DNA from: Colwellia sp. C1TZA3
GTDB lineage: Bacteria > Pseudomonadota > Gammaproteobacteria > Enterobacterales > Alteromonadaceae
Direction: 5' to 3'
Length of the DNA stretch: 36,287 nucleotides
Assembly (NCBI RefSeq): GCF_007954265.1
Contig: NZ_VOLS01000044.1
Span: forward strand, 1 to 36,287
Part shown: piece after piece, positions 23,745 to 31,415 of the stretch
Layout of the letters: every line of letters begins with the position of its first letter
How positions within the stretch are numbered: position 1 is the stretch's first letter
Made by a program: the position numbers and the translations under genes
The notes under the pieces: generated by a model
The model's input: the letters and a program-made list of their open reading frames with translations, nothing else
Databases searched by the model: none
What the model was told of the DNA's origin: nothing

Positions 23745-24080
23745 ATGAAAATAATTATTTCCGGACATCACGTTGAAATTACCGACGGTATTAACCAAGC
23801 AGTTGAAAATAAATTTGCCAAAATTGCTAAACATTTTCCAAGTTTAATGACTTTAGAAGTCATTATCACCGTAGAGCCCAACCAACAAAAATTAGAAGTT
23901 TCTACCACTTATGAAGGCGCTACTGTCTCAGTTAACGCGGCCGATAAAGAATTGTATGCCGCGATAGCAAGTGCAGTGAGTAAGCTTGAAGCTGCTTTAG
24001 CACATCGCAAAGGTGTATTATCGGCTAAGCAAAAAAAGAAGTTTGAAGTAGAGCAGTCAAACGCCTTTGAAAGTCCTTAA
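23745..24080 (+). CDS. hpf: Short ribosome hibernation-promoting factor (HPF/RaiA family)
   Basis: A 111-residue protein with the beta-alpha-beta-beta-beta-alpha fold of HPF/RaiA. It begins MKIIISGHHVEITDGINQAV and has the second-helix signature DKELYAAIASAVSKLEAALA (68-86). These proteins bind the decoding region of the 30S subunit in stationary phase and shut off or dimerise ribosomes. The length lies between E. coli HPF (95) and RaiA (113); the C-terminal tail is short and Lys/Glu-rich, so I cannot tell which of the two roles it has. It has a perfect TATAAT upstream and a terminator 56 bases downstream. Confidence 0.93.
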   Translation: MKIIISGHHVEITDGINQAVENKFAKIAKHFPSLMTLEVIITVEPNQQKLEVSTTYEGATVSVNAADKELYAAIASAVSKLEAALAHRKGVLSAKQKKKFEVEQSNAFESP

Positions 24081-24136
24081 ATCACGTTAGCCCGTATTAA
24101 CTAAAAGTTAAAACTAAAAATAAAAGTTAAGCACTC

Positions 24137-24166
24137 AAAGGCCGTTATTAAACGGTCTTTTTTATA
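24137..24166 (+). terminator. Rho-independent terminator after hpf
   Basis: Ten-base-pair stem AAAGGCCGTT / AACGGTCTTT (one G-T pair), 4-base loop ATTA, then a T run. Confidence 0.9.
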
Positions 24167-24167
24167 T

Positions 24168-24568
24168 TTAAGATGAATGATATGCCACGATGATATCGAT
24201 GTGAAATTGTGGTGACATTCAGAAGAAGTGTCGATATCCAGGCTGCTTTCAAACATATTTTTTTGAAGCACCAGTGCGCTTACTTATATTGCTCAATATA
24301 TGCCACTAGTGAGTTAGAGCCCTCTCATCATAGCTACATCAGCTGAAATAATGGTAATACACTAGCCGTAGTTTCCCCGCCTTTAAATGCTGCGAAAAAG
24401 AGTGGCTAAATCCACAAAGATATAAAAGCTTAATAACCTTTGAGGTTATTTACTTAACAATTAGATGAAGTATGGCTATTACCTAAATGTTTACGTAAAA
24501 TGGCGATATTGGCTTTATATGACAGAAAATTACTATAAAGCGTACTTTTATCTCCTGCAAGGAATTCC
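24168..24568. other. Intergenic stretch with one hairpin, no recognised gene
   Basis: No coding region is seen. A hairpin AATAACC-TTTGA-GGTTATT lies at 24432-24450, with only weak T sequence after it. The ribosome binding site CAAGGA (24558-24563) of the next gene is at the right edge. Confidence 0.5.
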
Positions 24569-24859
24569 ATGAAAAAAACATTCGAGTTAACTCACCCTAA
24601 AATTAAAGTCGCTAGAATGGTTGAGTCAGCGAAACACGAAGTTAAAAAATATTTAAAACGTGAGCGTAATAAAACGCTACCTGAAGGTGCTGATTATTGG
24701 GATTTCGATTGTAAAATTGGTAAGTCAGAGCAAACAGCTGATGTTATTCATGTGGCAACCATTAGCCAAGAGATTGACACGCTTGTCACCGCAGATTTAA
24801 GCGCATTTTATCTTGAAATTATGGTTAAACCAGCGGTTCGTAGCTTTGAAGAAAAATAA
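24569..24859 (+). CDS. DUF6172-type small conserved protein
   Basis: A 96-residue basic protein starting MKKTFELTHPKIKVARMVES. The N-terminal pattern KHEVKKYLKRERNKTLPEG, followed by YWDFDCKIG (about 43-51), matches what I recall of the DUF6172 family of small proteobacterial proteins. No signal peptide or membrane segment is seen. Function unknown. AAGGA lies 6 bases before ATG 24569. Convergent with the HDAC-like gene, with a hairpin between them. Confidence 0.8.
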   Translation: MKKTFELTHPKIKVARMVESAKHEVKKYLKRERNKTLPEGADYWDFDCKIGKSEQTADVIHVATISQEIDTLVTADLSAFYLEIMVKPAVRSFEEK

Positions 24860-24908
24860 TGGCTAGTGGTACTGATAGCGCTTTAAAATGCTATTATTTA
24901 CCCTTATA

Positions 24909-24934
24909 TGACCTAAAGTAAACGCTTTAGGTCA
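24909..24934. terminator. Hairpin between convergent genes
   Basis: A perfect 10-bp stem TGACCTAAAG / CTTTAGGTCA with a 6-base loop TAAACG. There is no strong T run on either side, so terminator function is only likely from its position between convergent stops. Confidence 0.45.
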
Positions 24935-24973
24935 AGCTTAATCTAGGCAGTGCTAGCCGTGATAGTATCTTAA

Positions 24974-25897
24974 CTAATAACCAATTAAACCATTAATATG
25001 TGCGACCGCACTTCTGCCTAAAGCGTTCAGGGCATAACCACCTTCAAGTACTGAAACAATACGCCCTTGGGCATATTTATCAGCAAGCGTTTTAAGTTGG
25101 TCAGTTACCCAACGATAATCTTCATCTACTAAGCTCACTTGTGACATGTCATCTTCGATATGGGCGTCAAATCCGGCAGAAATAAATATTATTTCTGGTT
25201 TAAACTTATTCAATGCCGGTAGCCAAGTATCAAGAATAGCTTGTCGAAAATCAGCACTTTTTGCTGTCGCAGCTAAGGGGGTATTAATGATGGGTGGTGT
25301 AATACTTTCTTTAATTTCAAATGGATAAAATGGGTATTGATAAGTAGAACAAAATAAATAGCCTTTTTTATTTTTTACAATATTTTCCGTGCCATTGCCA
25401 TGATGAACGTCAAAATCAACAATAGCGACGCGCTTTAATTTATATTGCTCTTTGGCATAGGCGGCAGCAATAGCGACATTATTAAAAAAACAAAAACCCA
25501 TCCCTTTATTATATTCAGCATGATGGCCGGGAGGTCTGGTAGCACAAAATGCTGATGAAATTTCCTTTGACATCACCAAATCTACCGCGTCTTTGGCAGC
25601 ACCAGCAGAAAGTAAAGCGGCATTAAGGGTATCTGGGGTCATAATGGTATCGTCATCAACATTATAAGTCCCTTCACTCGGGGCGTTGGTAAAAATTGAT
25701 TCGATATAGTTTTTATCATGTGCTAAATAAAGTAAGTCTTTATCAATAGGTTTTGCGTTGAATTGTCGAATAACATAATCCAAACCGCTGCGAATAAGCT
25801 GATCCTGAATAGCCGCCATACGTGCTGGCGCTTCAGGGTGATGCTCTCCCATATCATGGGTTAAGCAATGGTGGTGACTAATTACGCCGACTGTCAT
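24974..25897 (-). CDS. Histone deacetylase family deacylase (HDAC / AcuC-like)
   Basis: A 307-residue zinc hydrolase of the arginase/deacetylase fold. The charge-relay histidines are H125-H126 in RPPGHHAEYNKGMGFC, zinc ligands are D163 and H165 in DFDVHHGNGT and D244 in SAGFDAH, and the EGGY tyrosine is Y288. All catalytic residues look intact. Bacterial members remove acetyl groups from proteins, polyamines or small amides; the substrate here is unknown. ATG 25897 is preceded by a strong AAGGAG at good spacing. It lies 80 bases downstream of a CoA-transferase/GNAT fusion gene on the same strand, which suggests co-expression of an acetyl-adding and an acetyl-removing enzyme. Confidence 0.93.
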   Translation of the reverse strand: MTVGVISHHHCLTHDMGEHHPEAPARMAAIQDQLIRSGLDYVIRQFNAKPIDKDLLYLAHDKNYIESIFTNAPSEGTYNVDDDTIMTPDTLNAALLSAGAAKDAVDLVMSKEISSAFCATRPPGHHAEYNKGMGFCFFNNVAIAAAYAKEQYKLKRVAIVDFDVHHGNGTENIVKNKKGYLFCSTYQYPFYPFEIKESITPPIINTPLAATAKSADFRQAILDTWLPALNKFKPEIIFISAGFDAHIEDDMSQVSLVDEDYRWVTDQLKTLADKYAQGRIVSVLEGGYALNALGRSAVAHINGLIGY

Positions 25898-25977
25898 AGG
25901 TACACTCCTTTCTCTCTAAGATAATAGTTATGAATGATTAATAGCTTGGTTGTTTAACTACTGTGCTGTGTGTTTAA

Positions 25978-27813
25978 TTATAGTGTGTAAGCTAAGCTCA
26001 CTTCGTCATAACCTTCAGAAGGCGCTCTTAAAAAACCTGCATTTTCGAATACTTTCAACATAGGAGCATTGTCTCGTCGTACACAAGCCACCAATTGCGT
26101 TAAACCACGAATTTTAGCGATGGCGATTAATTCACCCAATAGTGCTTTTGCCATACCTTTGCCGCGTTTACTTTCTTTAATAACAAAAGCAACTTCAGCA
26201 CTATTACTTGCTTTAAGGTAATAATAGCGGGCAACACCTTGTATAGATTCGCCTAAATGATCTCGTTCAGTTAAACACAAGGCCAAATCAATCTGTTGAT
26301 TGACACTGACTAAATCACACGATTTTTCACGGGTCATTTGTGTTGCATGGTGGTTGTATCGCATCATTAATGTTTCTTGGTTATGAGAATAAAAAAACTC
26401 TTGTAGTTTACGTTCATCCGATGGCGATAAGGGTCTAAGGAAGTATTCAGAATCAGCAAAAGTAAAACGTTTTATTTCAACCTTACCCAGCTCAGGTACC
26501 GATGTTGGGGTGTTTGCTTGATATTCAGGTACCCAATAATGTTTACGTACATCTTTAAGTAGTTGATCACGAAATTTAGGGTGGGCAATACGAATTAATT
26601 CTAGTGCGCGTTCACGAATACTTTTACCTTGCAGTGAAGCGATACCGTATTCAGTGACTACATAAGACACATGACCTCGTGAGGTCACCACGCCTCCACC
26701 CTCGGTAATATGCGCGACGATACGAGATATTTTGCCATCTTTGGTGGTTGATGGCAGGGCAATAATGGGTTTACCGCCTTTGCTTAATGAGGCGCCACGA
26801 ATAAAGTCTACTTGGCCACCAATACCACTATAAAAATAATAGCCGATGGAGTCAGAAACCACCTGACCGGTTAAGTCGACTTCAATAGCACTATTAATAG
26901 AAACCATGTTGTCGTTGCGGGCAATATTTACTGGTGAGTTAATGTGTTCGCTCGGGTAAAACTCAACGTGAGGGTTACCATCAACAAATTTGTATAAGCG
27001 ACGAGTGCCGACACAATAACTTATAACCGTTTTTCCTTTATGAAAGGTTTTTTTGCGATTGTTTATAACACCTGAAAGCATTAAGTCGATAATACCATCA
27101 GAAATTAATTCACTGTGCACACCTAAATCTTTATGGTTAGCCAAGTAACGCAAGACAGCAGAGGGGATCTTACCAATGCCAATTTGGATGGTGGCACCAT
27201 TTTCTACTAACATCGCCACGTATTGACCTATCTGTTCTGTGACCTGATTAATTTCAGGCTTTGGCAGCTCAGGTAGATATTGTTCAACGGTAATATGGGC
27301 GTGAATTTGACTCATATGGACAAAACTATGACCATTAGTGCGTGGCATTTTGGGATTGATTTGTGCGATAACAACTTTAGCTTTTTTAATAGCGGCTGGC
27401 ACAATATCAACACTGACCCCGAGTGAACAATAGCCATATTCATCAGGTGAACCGACCATAATTAAGGCGACGTCCAAAGGTAAAATATTTTCATTAAACA
27501 GTTTGGGAATTTCAGATAAAAATGACGGGGTATAATCAGCACGTCCCTCATTAATCGCGGTACGAATTTTTTCACCGCCAATAAAAAACGCGTTAACCTT
27601 AAATAAATCTTGGTGCTTTTTATCAGCCCAAACGTTGTCTGAAAGCGTTAAAATATGCACAACTTCAATATCATGTAAACCTTGGCTATTGGCAATAAGA
27701 TTATCAATTAATGCATTAGGCACTGCCGCATTAGAGCCAATAAAAACTCGATTGCCAGATTTGAGATATTGAGACCAATCTATAGTTGCTTGGTTTTTTT
27801 TGCGTATCGGCAT
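25978..27813 (-). CDS. Acetyl-CoA hydrolase/CoA-transferase fused to a GNAT acetyltransferase
   Basis: A 611-residue two-part protein. Residues about 1-440 form an acetyl-CoA hydrolase/4-hydroxybutyrate-type CoA-transferase, with the catalytic glutamate E311 in NSAIEVDLTGQVVSDS and the CoA-binding segment GIGGQVDFIRGA (330-341). Residues about 455-611 form a GNAT acetyltransferase with the acetyl-CoA loop ESKRGKGMAKALL (547-559) and the usual C-terminal strand (VFENAGF). The combination is known in marine gammaproteobacteria; it could move acetyl or another acyl group from CoA onto an acceptor. ATG 27813 has a weak ribosome binding site. The HDAC-like gene follows 80 bases downstream on the same strand. 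Confidence 0.92.
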   Translation of the reverse strand: MPIRKKNQATIDWSQYLKSGNRVFIGSNAAVPNALIDNLIANSQGLHDIEVVHILTLSDNVWADKKHQDLFKVNAFFIGGEKIRTAINEGRADYTPSFLSEIPKLFNENILPLDVALIMVGSPDEYGYCSLGVSVDIVPAAIKKAKVVIAQINPKMPRTNGHSFVHMSQIHAHITVEQYLPELPKPEINQVTEQIGQYVAMLVENGATIQIGIGKIPSAVLRYLANHKDLGVHSELISDGIIDLMLSGVINNRKKTFHKGKTVISYCVGTRRLYKFVDGNPHVEFYPSEHINSPVNIARNDNMVSINSAIEVDLTGQVVSDSIGYYFYSGIGGQVDFIRGASLSKGGKPIIALPSTTKDGKISRIVAHITEGGGVVTSRGHVSYVVTEYGIASLQGKSIRERALELIRIAHPKFRDQLLKDVRKHYWVPEYQANTPTSVPELGKVEIKRFTFADSEYFLRPLSPSDERKLQEFFYSHNQETLMMRYNHHATQMTREKSCDLVSVNQQIDLALCLTERDHLGESIQGVARYYYLKASNSAEVAFVIKESKRGKGMAKALLGELIAIAKIRGLTQLVACVRRDNAPMLKVFENAGFLRAPSEGYDEVSLAYTL

Positions 27814-28050
27814 AATTTTCTCTGAATTCTCTTTGTTTGCGCCACTTTAGAATTAAATTTATCACAGAATGTAAGCGGTATCTGTTTAATAGCTGCTTTA
27901 TGAATTAGCAGGTTTATTGTATGTCCAAGTAAAACCTTAAAATACAAAGGATTTATACAATAACTAGTTGTTCCAATAATTAATAAATAATTTGGTTGTT
28001 GGCTTTTTTAACCAGTAGAAATGATCAAAAAATTAGTAAGGCTCGTATAA

Positions 28051-28207
28051 TACCAGTTCCATTAAGTTTGTGATCTTGTTGTGCGCAGGAAAAATAACTC
28101 AAGGTAAGGCGCTCGATTGAGCAATAGCTGGCTATTGGGATTGAGAGCAACACAGCCTTGAGCTATTTTAACTAGTACAAGTGAGTAATAACTTAATGAG
28201 ATTGGTA
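28051..28207 (+). repeat. Family A foldback repeat, copy 4
   Basis: A 157-bp copy with TAA on both sides (28048-28050 and 28208-28210). Its right TAA is shared with the family C element that follows. The gene-free stretch 27814-28735 consists mainly of four such elements in a row (A, C, B, A); 27814-28047 shows nothing else recognisable. Confidence 0.95.
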
Positions 28208-28210
28208 TAA

Positions 28211-28367
28211 TACCAATCAAATTAATTAATGGTGCAAATTTTAATGAGGGTAAATTTTCAAGAACAAGGCGCTTGATTGAGCAATAGCTGGCTATTGGGA
28301 TTGAAAGCAACGATGTTATTGGATATTTAGACCATTTAAAAAGATCACTTAGTTAGTTTGATTGGTA
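28211..28367 (+). repeat. Family C foldback repeat (A-like core, different arms)
   Basis: A 157-bp element from TACCAATCAAATTAA to TTGATTGGTA, with TAA on both sides (28208-28210 and 28368-28370). Its central 44 bases (28268-28311) match family A with two differences, including the apical hairpin, but both arms are unlike A. Its ends resemble the A and B terminal repeats. Confidence 0.85.
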
Positions 28368-28392
28368 TAAGTATGGCCTAACGGTTAAGTTA

Positions 28393-28552
28393 TACCAATT
28401 TGACTAATTAAGTGATTTACTTTTTCATGAGGAAAAATGGATAAATACAAGGCATAAAATTTAGTCAGTAGTTATTCACCTTATAAATTTTATAACGCTG
28501 TAGTTATTCATTTTAACCATTAAAAATGAGCAGGTAATTAATCAACTTGGTA
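28393..28552 (+). repeat. Family B short mobile repeat, copy 4
   Basis: Full 160-bp copy. Left flank TTA (28390-28392), right flank TAA (28553-28555) shared with the next family A copy. The flanks differ, so a later event changed one side. Confidence 0.92.
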
Positions 28553-28555
28553 TAA

Positions 28556-28712
28556 TACCAGTTCCATTAAGTTTGTGATCTTGTTGTGCGCAGGAAAAAT
28601 AACTCAAGGTAAGGCGCTCGATTGAGCAATAGCTGGCTATTGGGATTGAGAGCAACACAGCCTTGAGCTATTTTAACGAGTACAAGTGAGCAATAACTTA
28701 ATGGGATTGGTA
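28556..28712 (+). repeat. Family A foldback repeat, copy 5
   Basis: A 157-bp copy. Left flank TAA (28553-28555), right flank TTA (28713-28715). Its right end is 20 bases before the start codon of the 86-residue membrane protein gene, if the flanking TTA is not counted. Confidence 0.94.
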
Positions 28713-28735
28713 TTAGTTTACCGTAGCGAGGGTTT

Positions 28736-28996
28736 ATGTCGGAATCAGCACAAGTACGTTTAATTAAAGTTTTTATTTTTATCGGTCTTATTTTACTTAT
28801 TTTAGGATATTATTTACTTTTATATGTAGATCTGCCAACAAAAATGGGCGTTACCGGTATTATTATTTGTGCCTGCTGTATTGCCTTTGGCTTGCTTTTT
28901 TTATTACCAACAAAACTGTATTTAACGCTGTTATTAATGGCTCGTGAGCGGGAGTATCAGCAAAACTTAGCTGCAAATAAAAAAGCAGAAAAATAG
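28736..28996 (+). CDS. Small two-segment membrane protein, unknown
   Basis: An 86-residue protein with two strong hydrophobic segments (about 9-29 and 38-66) and a charged C-terminal tail (REREYQQNLAANKKAEK). I do not recognise a family. ATG 28736 is preceded by GCGAGGG, an acceptable ribosome binding site. The gene lies only 20 bases after a family A element and its flanking TTA, so the native upstream promoter is probably interrupted. Convergent with the 389-residue gene, with a hairpin between them. The coding reading is plausible from the membrane pattern but not proved. Confidence 0.7.
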   Translation: MSESAQVRLIKVFIFIGLILLILGYYLLLYVDLPTKMGVTGIIICACCIAFGLLFLLPTKLYLTLLLMAREREYQQNLAANKKAEK

Positions 28997-29010
28997 TTTA
29001 TATTTTAGCT

Positions 29011-29037
29011 ATAAAAAAGCCCAATAATATTGGGCTT
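29011..29037 (-). terminator. Terminator after the 389-residue gene
   Basis: Stem AAGCCCAAT / ATTGGGCTT (9 bp) with loop AAT. Read on the minus strand it is followed by a T run (A run at 29013-29018 on plus). It lies 41 bases after the minus-strand stop at 29078 and may also slow plus-strand transcripts. Confidence 0.85.
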
Positions 29038-29077
29038 ATAATAAGGTAGCTTCAGTAAGCTGCGCTTAAATCAACAA

Positions 29078-30247
29078 CTAACCAAAAATATTACGCATTA
29101 AGGTTATCGCTTGATCAACCGTTTTACCATCTTTAACGCTGTTCACTATGGTGCTGCGCATATTGAGGATAAAGTCAGGAATATCATCCGATTCAAAAGC
29201 TTTATCTACAATAGCTTCGGCTGATGCTTTACTACGTTTTACCGCTTTAGCGACACCAATTTTAATTTTTTTAGGTTTATCACGCATACGAATGTAGTTT
29301 GAGTTTTGTGCCAACGAATTGTCAGCAAATAAAAACAAATCAATTAATATGGCTCGATTTTGCCAAAGCTGAAGTTCAACTTCATCACTCGGCATTTCAC
29401 TGCGCCACCATTGTGTGTTTCTAATGGCCTCTATCATCTCATGCCAATAATCATCAAAACTTTGGTTATTGAGTTTTACTAAGCCTAAGCCTTGCGAAAG
29501 GGTGTCTATTTTACCACTGTTTAGGGCAATAAATTGGTCTGGGCGGCGCATAGCCAATAAACGAGTTGCCGCACTTAAGGGCGCTTTTTCTTCATTAGTA
29601 TGACTGGCAAATATCGCTTTGTAGGCATTAACAAAGTTTTGATAGTCTGCCAAGGTAACCTCGCCATCTAACGGAATGTTATCAAGCGCTTGATCAAAGT
29701 CTTGTGGGTGAGATTTTAATAACTGATGAAAAGTTTTTGCGCCGCGTGTGCCGGCAAACCATTCAACATCAAAATCATAAACACTAATATCATGTTGGGC
29801 GCTATGTTTGCCTGCAAAAGCCAATCGGTCTTCATCAATCATTTCAGCTAATTTATTACGGCGTATCGTCGCAATATAATTTAAGAGTTTAAGCCTTTCT
29901 GGTAAAGCTTGTAACGTGGCGTGTTCTTCTACAAAACTGGTAAATATTGCCCATGGGATAATACGAGCCATTTTTAATTGGCAAGCACTAACACCATTTG
30001 ACATGGTGTCTTGTAGTTTTTTTAAGGGTTTTTGTTGACTAGGTTCTAATAAATCTTGGTTGATGTCGTGTAAGCAAATTCGGTATAACTCTCTGCACCA
30101 GTTAAGAAAATTATCTGGATGACTCTCTACTTTTACTGCCATTAAATTAAGGCTGAGATCGGCAACTAACGACAACGCATTTTGATAAATTGTTTGTTCG
30201 GTAGCGCTAAGCGACATGGCATTTGGCGAGGTAAGTAATTTTCTCAT
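29078..30247 (-). CDS. Conserved hypothetical cytoplasmic protein
   Basis: About 389 residues, mostly helical, with no signal peptide or membrane segment. I do not recognise the family. Visible landmarks are YDFDVEWFAGTRGAKTFHQL (about 158-177), the segment RLLAMRRPDQFIALNSGKID (about 236-255), and a Lys-rich patch KPKKIKIGVAKAVKRSKAS (about 324-342) that may bind nucleic acid. ATG 30247 (MRKLLTSPN) is preferred; ATG 30217 is an alternative and upstream sequence has no clear ribosome binding site. It ends with its own terminator. No functional neighbour is seen: the next genes are unrelated small membrane proteins. Confidence 0.8.
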   Translation of the reverse strand: MRKLLTSPNAMSLSATEQTIYQNALSLVADLSLNLMAVKVESHPDNFLNWCRELYRICLHDINQDLLEPSQQKPLKKLQDTMSNGVSACQLKMARIIPWAIFTSFVEEHATLQALPERLKLLNYIATIRRNKLAEMIDEDRLAFAGKHSAQHDISVYDFDVEWFAGTRGAKTFHQLLKSHPQDFDQALDNIPLDGEVTLADYQNFVNAYKAIFASHTNEEKAPLSAATRLLAMRRPDQFIALNSGKIDTLSQGLGLVKLNNQSFDDYWHEMIEAIRNTQWWRSEMPSDEVELQLWQNRAILIDLFLFADNSLAQNSNYIRMRDKPKKIKIGVAKAVKRSKASAEAIVDKAFESDDIPDFILNMRSTIVNSVKDGKTVDQAITLMRNIFG

Positions 30248-30458
30248 GAAACAGGGGTTTTCCGATGATAAAAACAAAAATAGGTCGGCATGATACGTGT
30301 AAAACTGTCTAACACAAGCGATAAAGCATAATTAAGTAGATAAAATATAAACGGCTGCAAAAAACGACAAATATTGTTGGGGGTAATCAAGGAGAGCCTT
30401 TGCCTGTTCAATAACGATAACTGAGCTGACAAAGGTTTGCTGTTTCGAAAAATAACTG

Positions 30459-30725
30459 TTATTTGGCACTTATTGGTGATGGCGATTTGGTATAATACTT
30501 AACTAAGCCAATTATTGAGGCGGCAATCCAAAATAGTTCAATAATAAAGCTGGCTAAATTAAAGTTATAGCACAGGCTAATTAACAGTAATATAGCGCCA
30601 AAAAGGTTAGTGAGATTATAAGCCAAACTTTTAGGGCTTAATTTTTCTAGTTGTAACATTATAAATGCGCCAACGATGAGAACGGTGCCAGACATGCCAA
30701 TGATATTAAATAATAAATCAATCAT
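30459..30725 (-). CDS. Small CBU_0592-like membrane protein
   Basis: An 88-residue three-segment membrane protein. It begins MIDLLFNIIGMSGTVLIVGA, followed by FIMLQLEKLSPKSLAYNLTN, then two hydrophobic segments (about 43-58 and 59-78). The pattern GxxGxxLIVGAFxxLQ...NLxGAILLLISL matches the CBU_0592 family of small membrane proteins as I recall it; function unknown. ATG 30725 is chosen because TTGGAG lies 7 bases upstream; a longer frame to 30797 has no such site. Confidence 0.8.
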   Translation of the reverse strand: MIDLLFNIIGMSGTVLIVGAFIMLQLEKLSPKSLAYNLTNLFGAILLLISLCYNFNLASFIIELFWIAASIIGLVKYYTKSPSPISAK

Positions 30726-31120
30726 GAGAAACTCCAAGCTATAGAGGGTGATCCAAAATGCTGGCCCTATCCGTGGGTTGGATCGTTTTCGTTCCATGAA
30801 ACAGCTTGTCGTTTTACCAGTAGCAAGGCCTAAGCCTTACTAGGATAAATTCGCGGTTATTGTAGGCAGTTTTTTACATAAGGTAAAGCAACAAACGTTT
30901 ACCGAGTGAGAGTGATGAAAAGAGCAAGGCAGATATCTGATTAGCAGCATCCATATAGTGATTTTATTAAGCCTGAGCCGATTATAAAAATGGTAGTTAC
31001 CATAAATTTTTTAAGTACTTGTTCTTTACTTTAAAAATACGTAAGCTAATCCTCTGGTCTGACCATCGACAGGGCTATTAGTTACCGCTGTTAGCTATAG
31101 TCTTTAGCTATTGCCCTCCG
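30726..31120. other. Intergenic stretch with no recognised gene
   Basis: Leader of the CBU_0592-like gene and a long gene-free region continuing to 31415. Apart from the 13-bp tandem repeat and the family A element listed next, I see no RNA, terminator or coding region in it. Confidence 0.5.
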
Positions 31121-31180
31121 TTATGACCTTCAGCTATGACCTTCAGTTATGACCTTCAGTTATGACCTTCAGTTATGACC
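31121..31180. repeat. 13-bp tandem repeat, about 4.6 copies
   Basis: TTATGACCTTCAG repeated at 31121, 31134 (one change), 31147, 31160 and a partial unit at 31173. Related degenerate blocks (TTAGCTATAGTC) lie just upstream, near 31091-31112. A typical slippage array. Confidence 0.9.
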
Positions 31181-31255
31181 ATAGTTTCGTCCTAGTTGGT
31201 GTCGAGCAATATTTTAAACCTTAACGAACAGTCAACAGCCTACGAGTATGTGTTA

Positions 31256-31412
31256 TACCAGTTCCATTAAGTTTGTGATCTTGTTGTGCGCAGGAAAAAT
31301 AATTCAAGGTAAGGCGCTCGATTGAGCAATAGCTGGCTATTGGGAGTGAGAGCAACACAGCATTGAGCTATTTTAACTAGTACAAGTGAGCAATAACTTA
31401 ATGTAATTGGTA
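31256..31412 (+). repeat. Family A foldback repeat, copy 6, one TTA before a start codon
   Basis: A 157-bp copy with matching TTA on both sides (31253-31255 and 31413-31415). The right TTA is followed at once by the ATG (31416) of the alpha/beta hydrolase gene. Confidence 0.95.
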
Positions 31413-31415
31413 TTA

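Noticed and set aside
30248-30432. Open frame on the minus strand between the 389-residue gene and the CBU_0592-like gene
   Set aside because: No ribosome binding site or family resemblance; overlaps the leader of the downstream gene.
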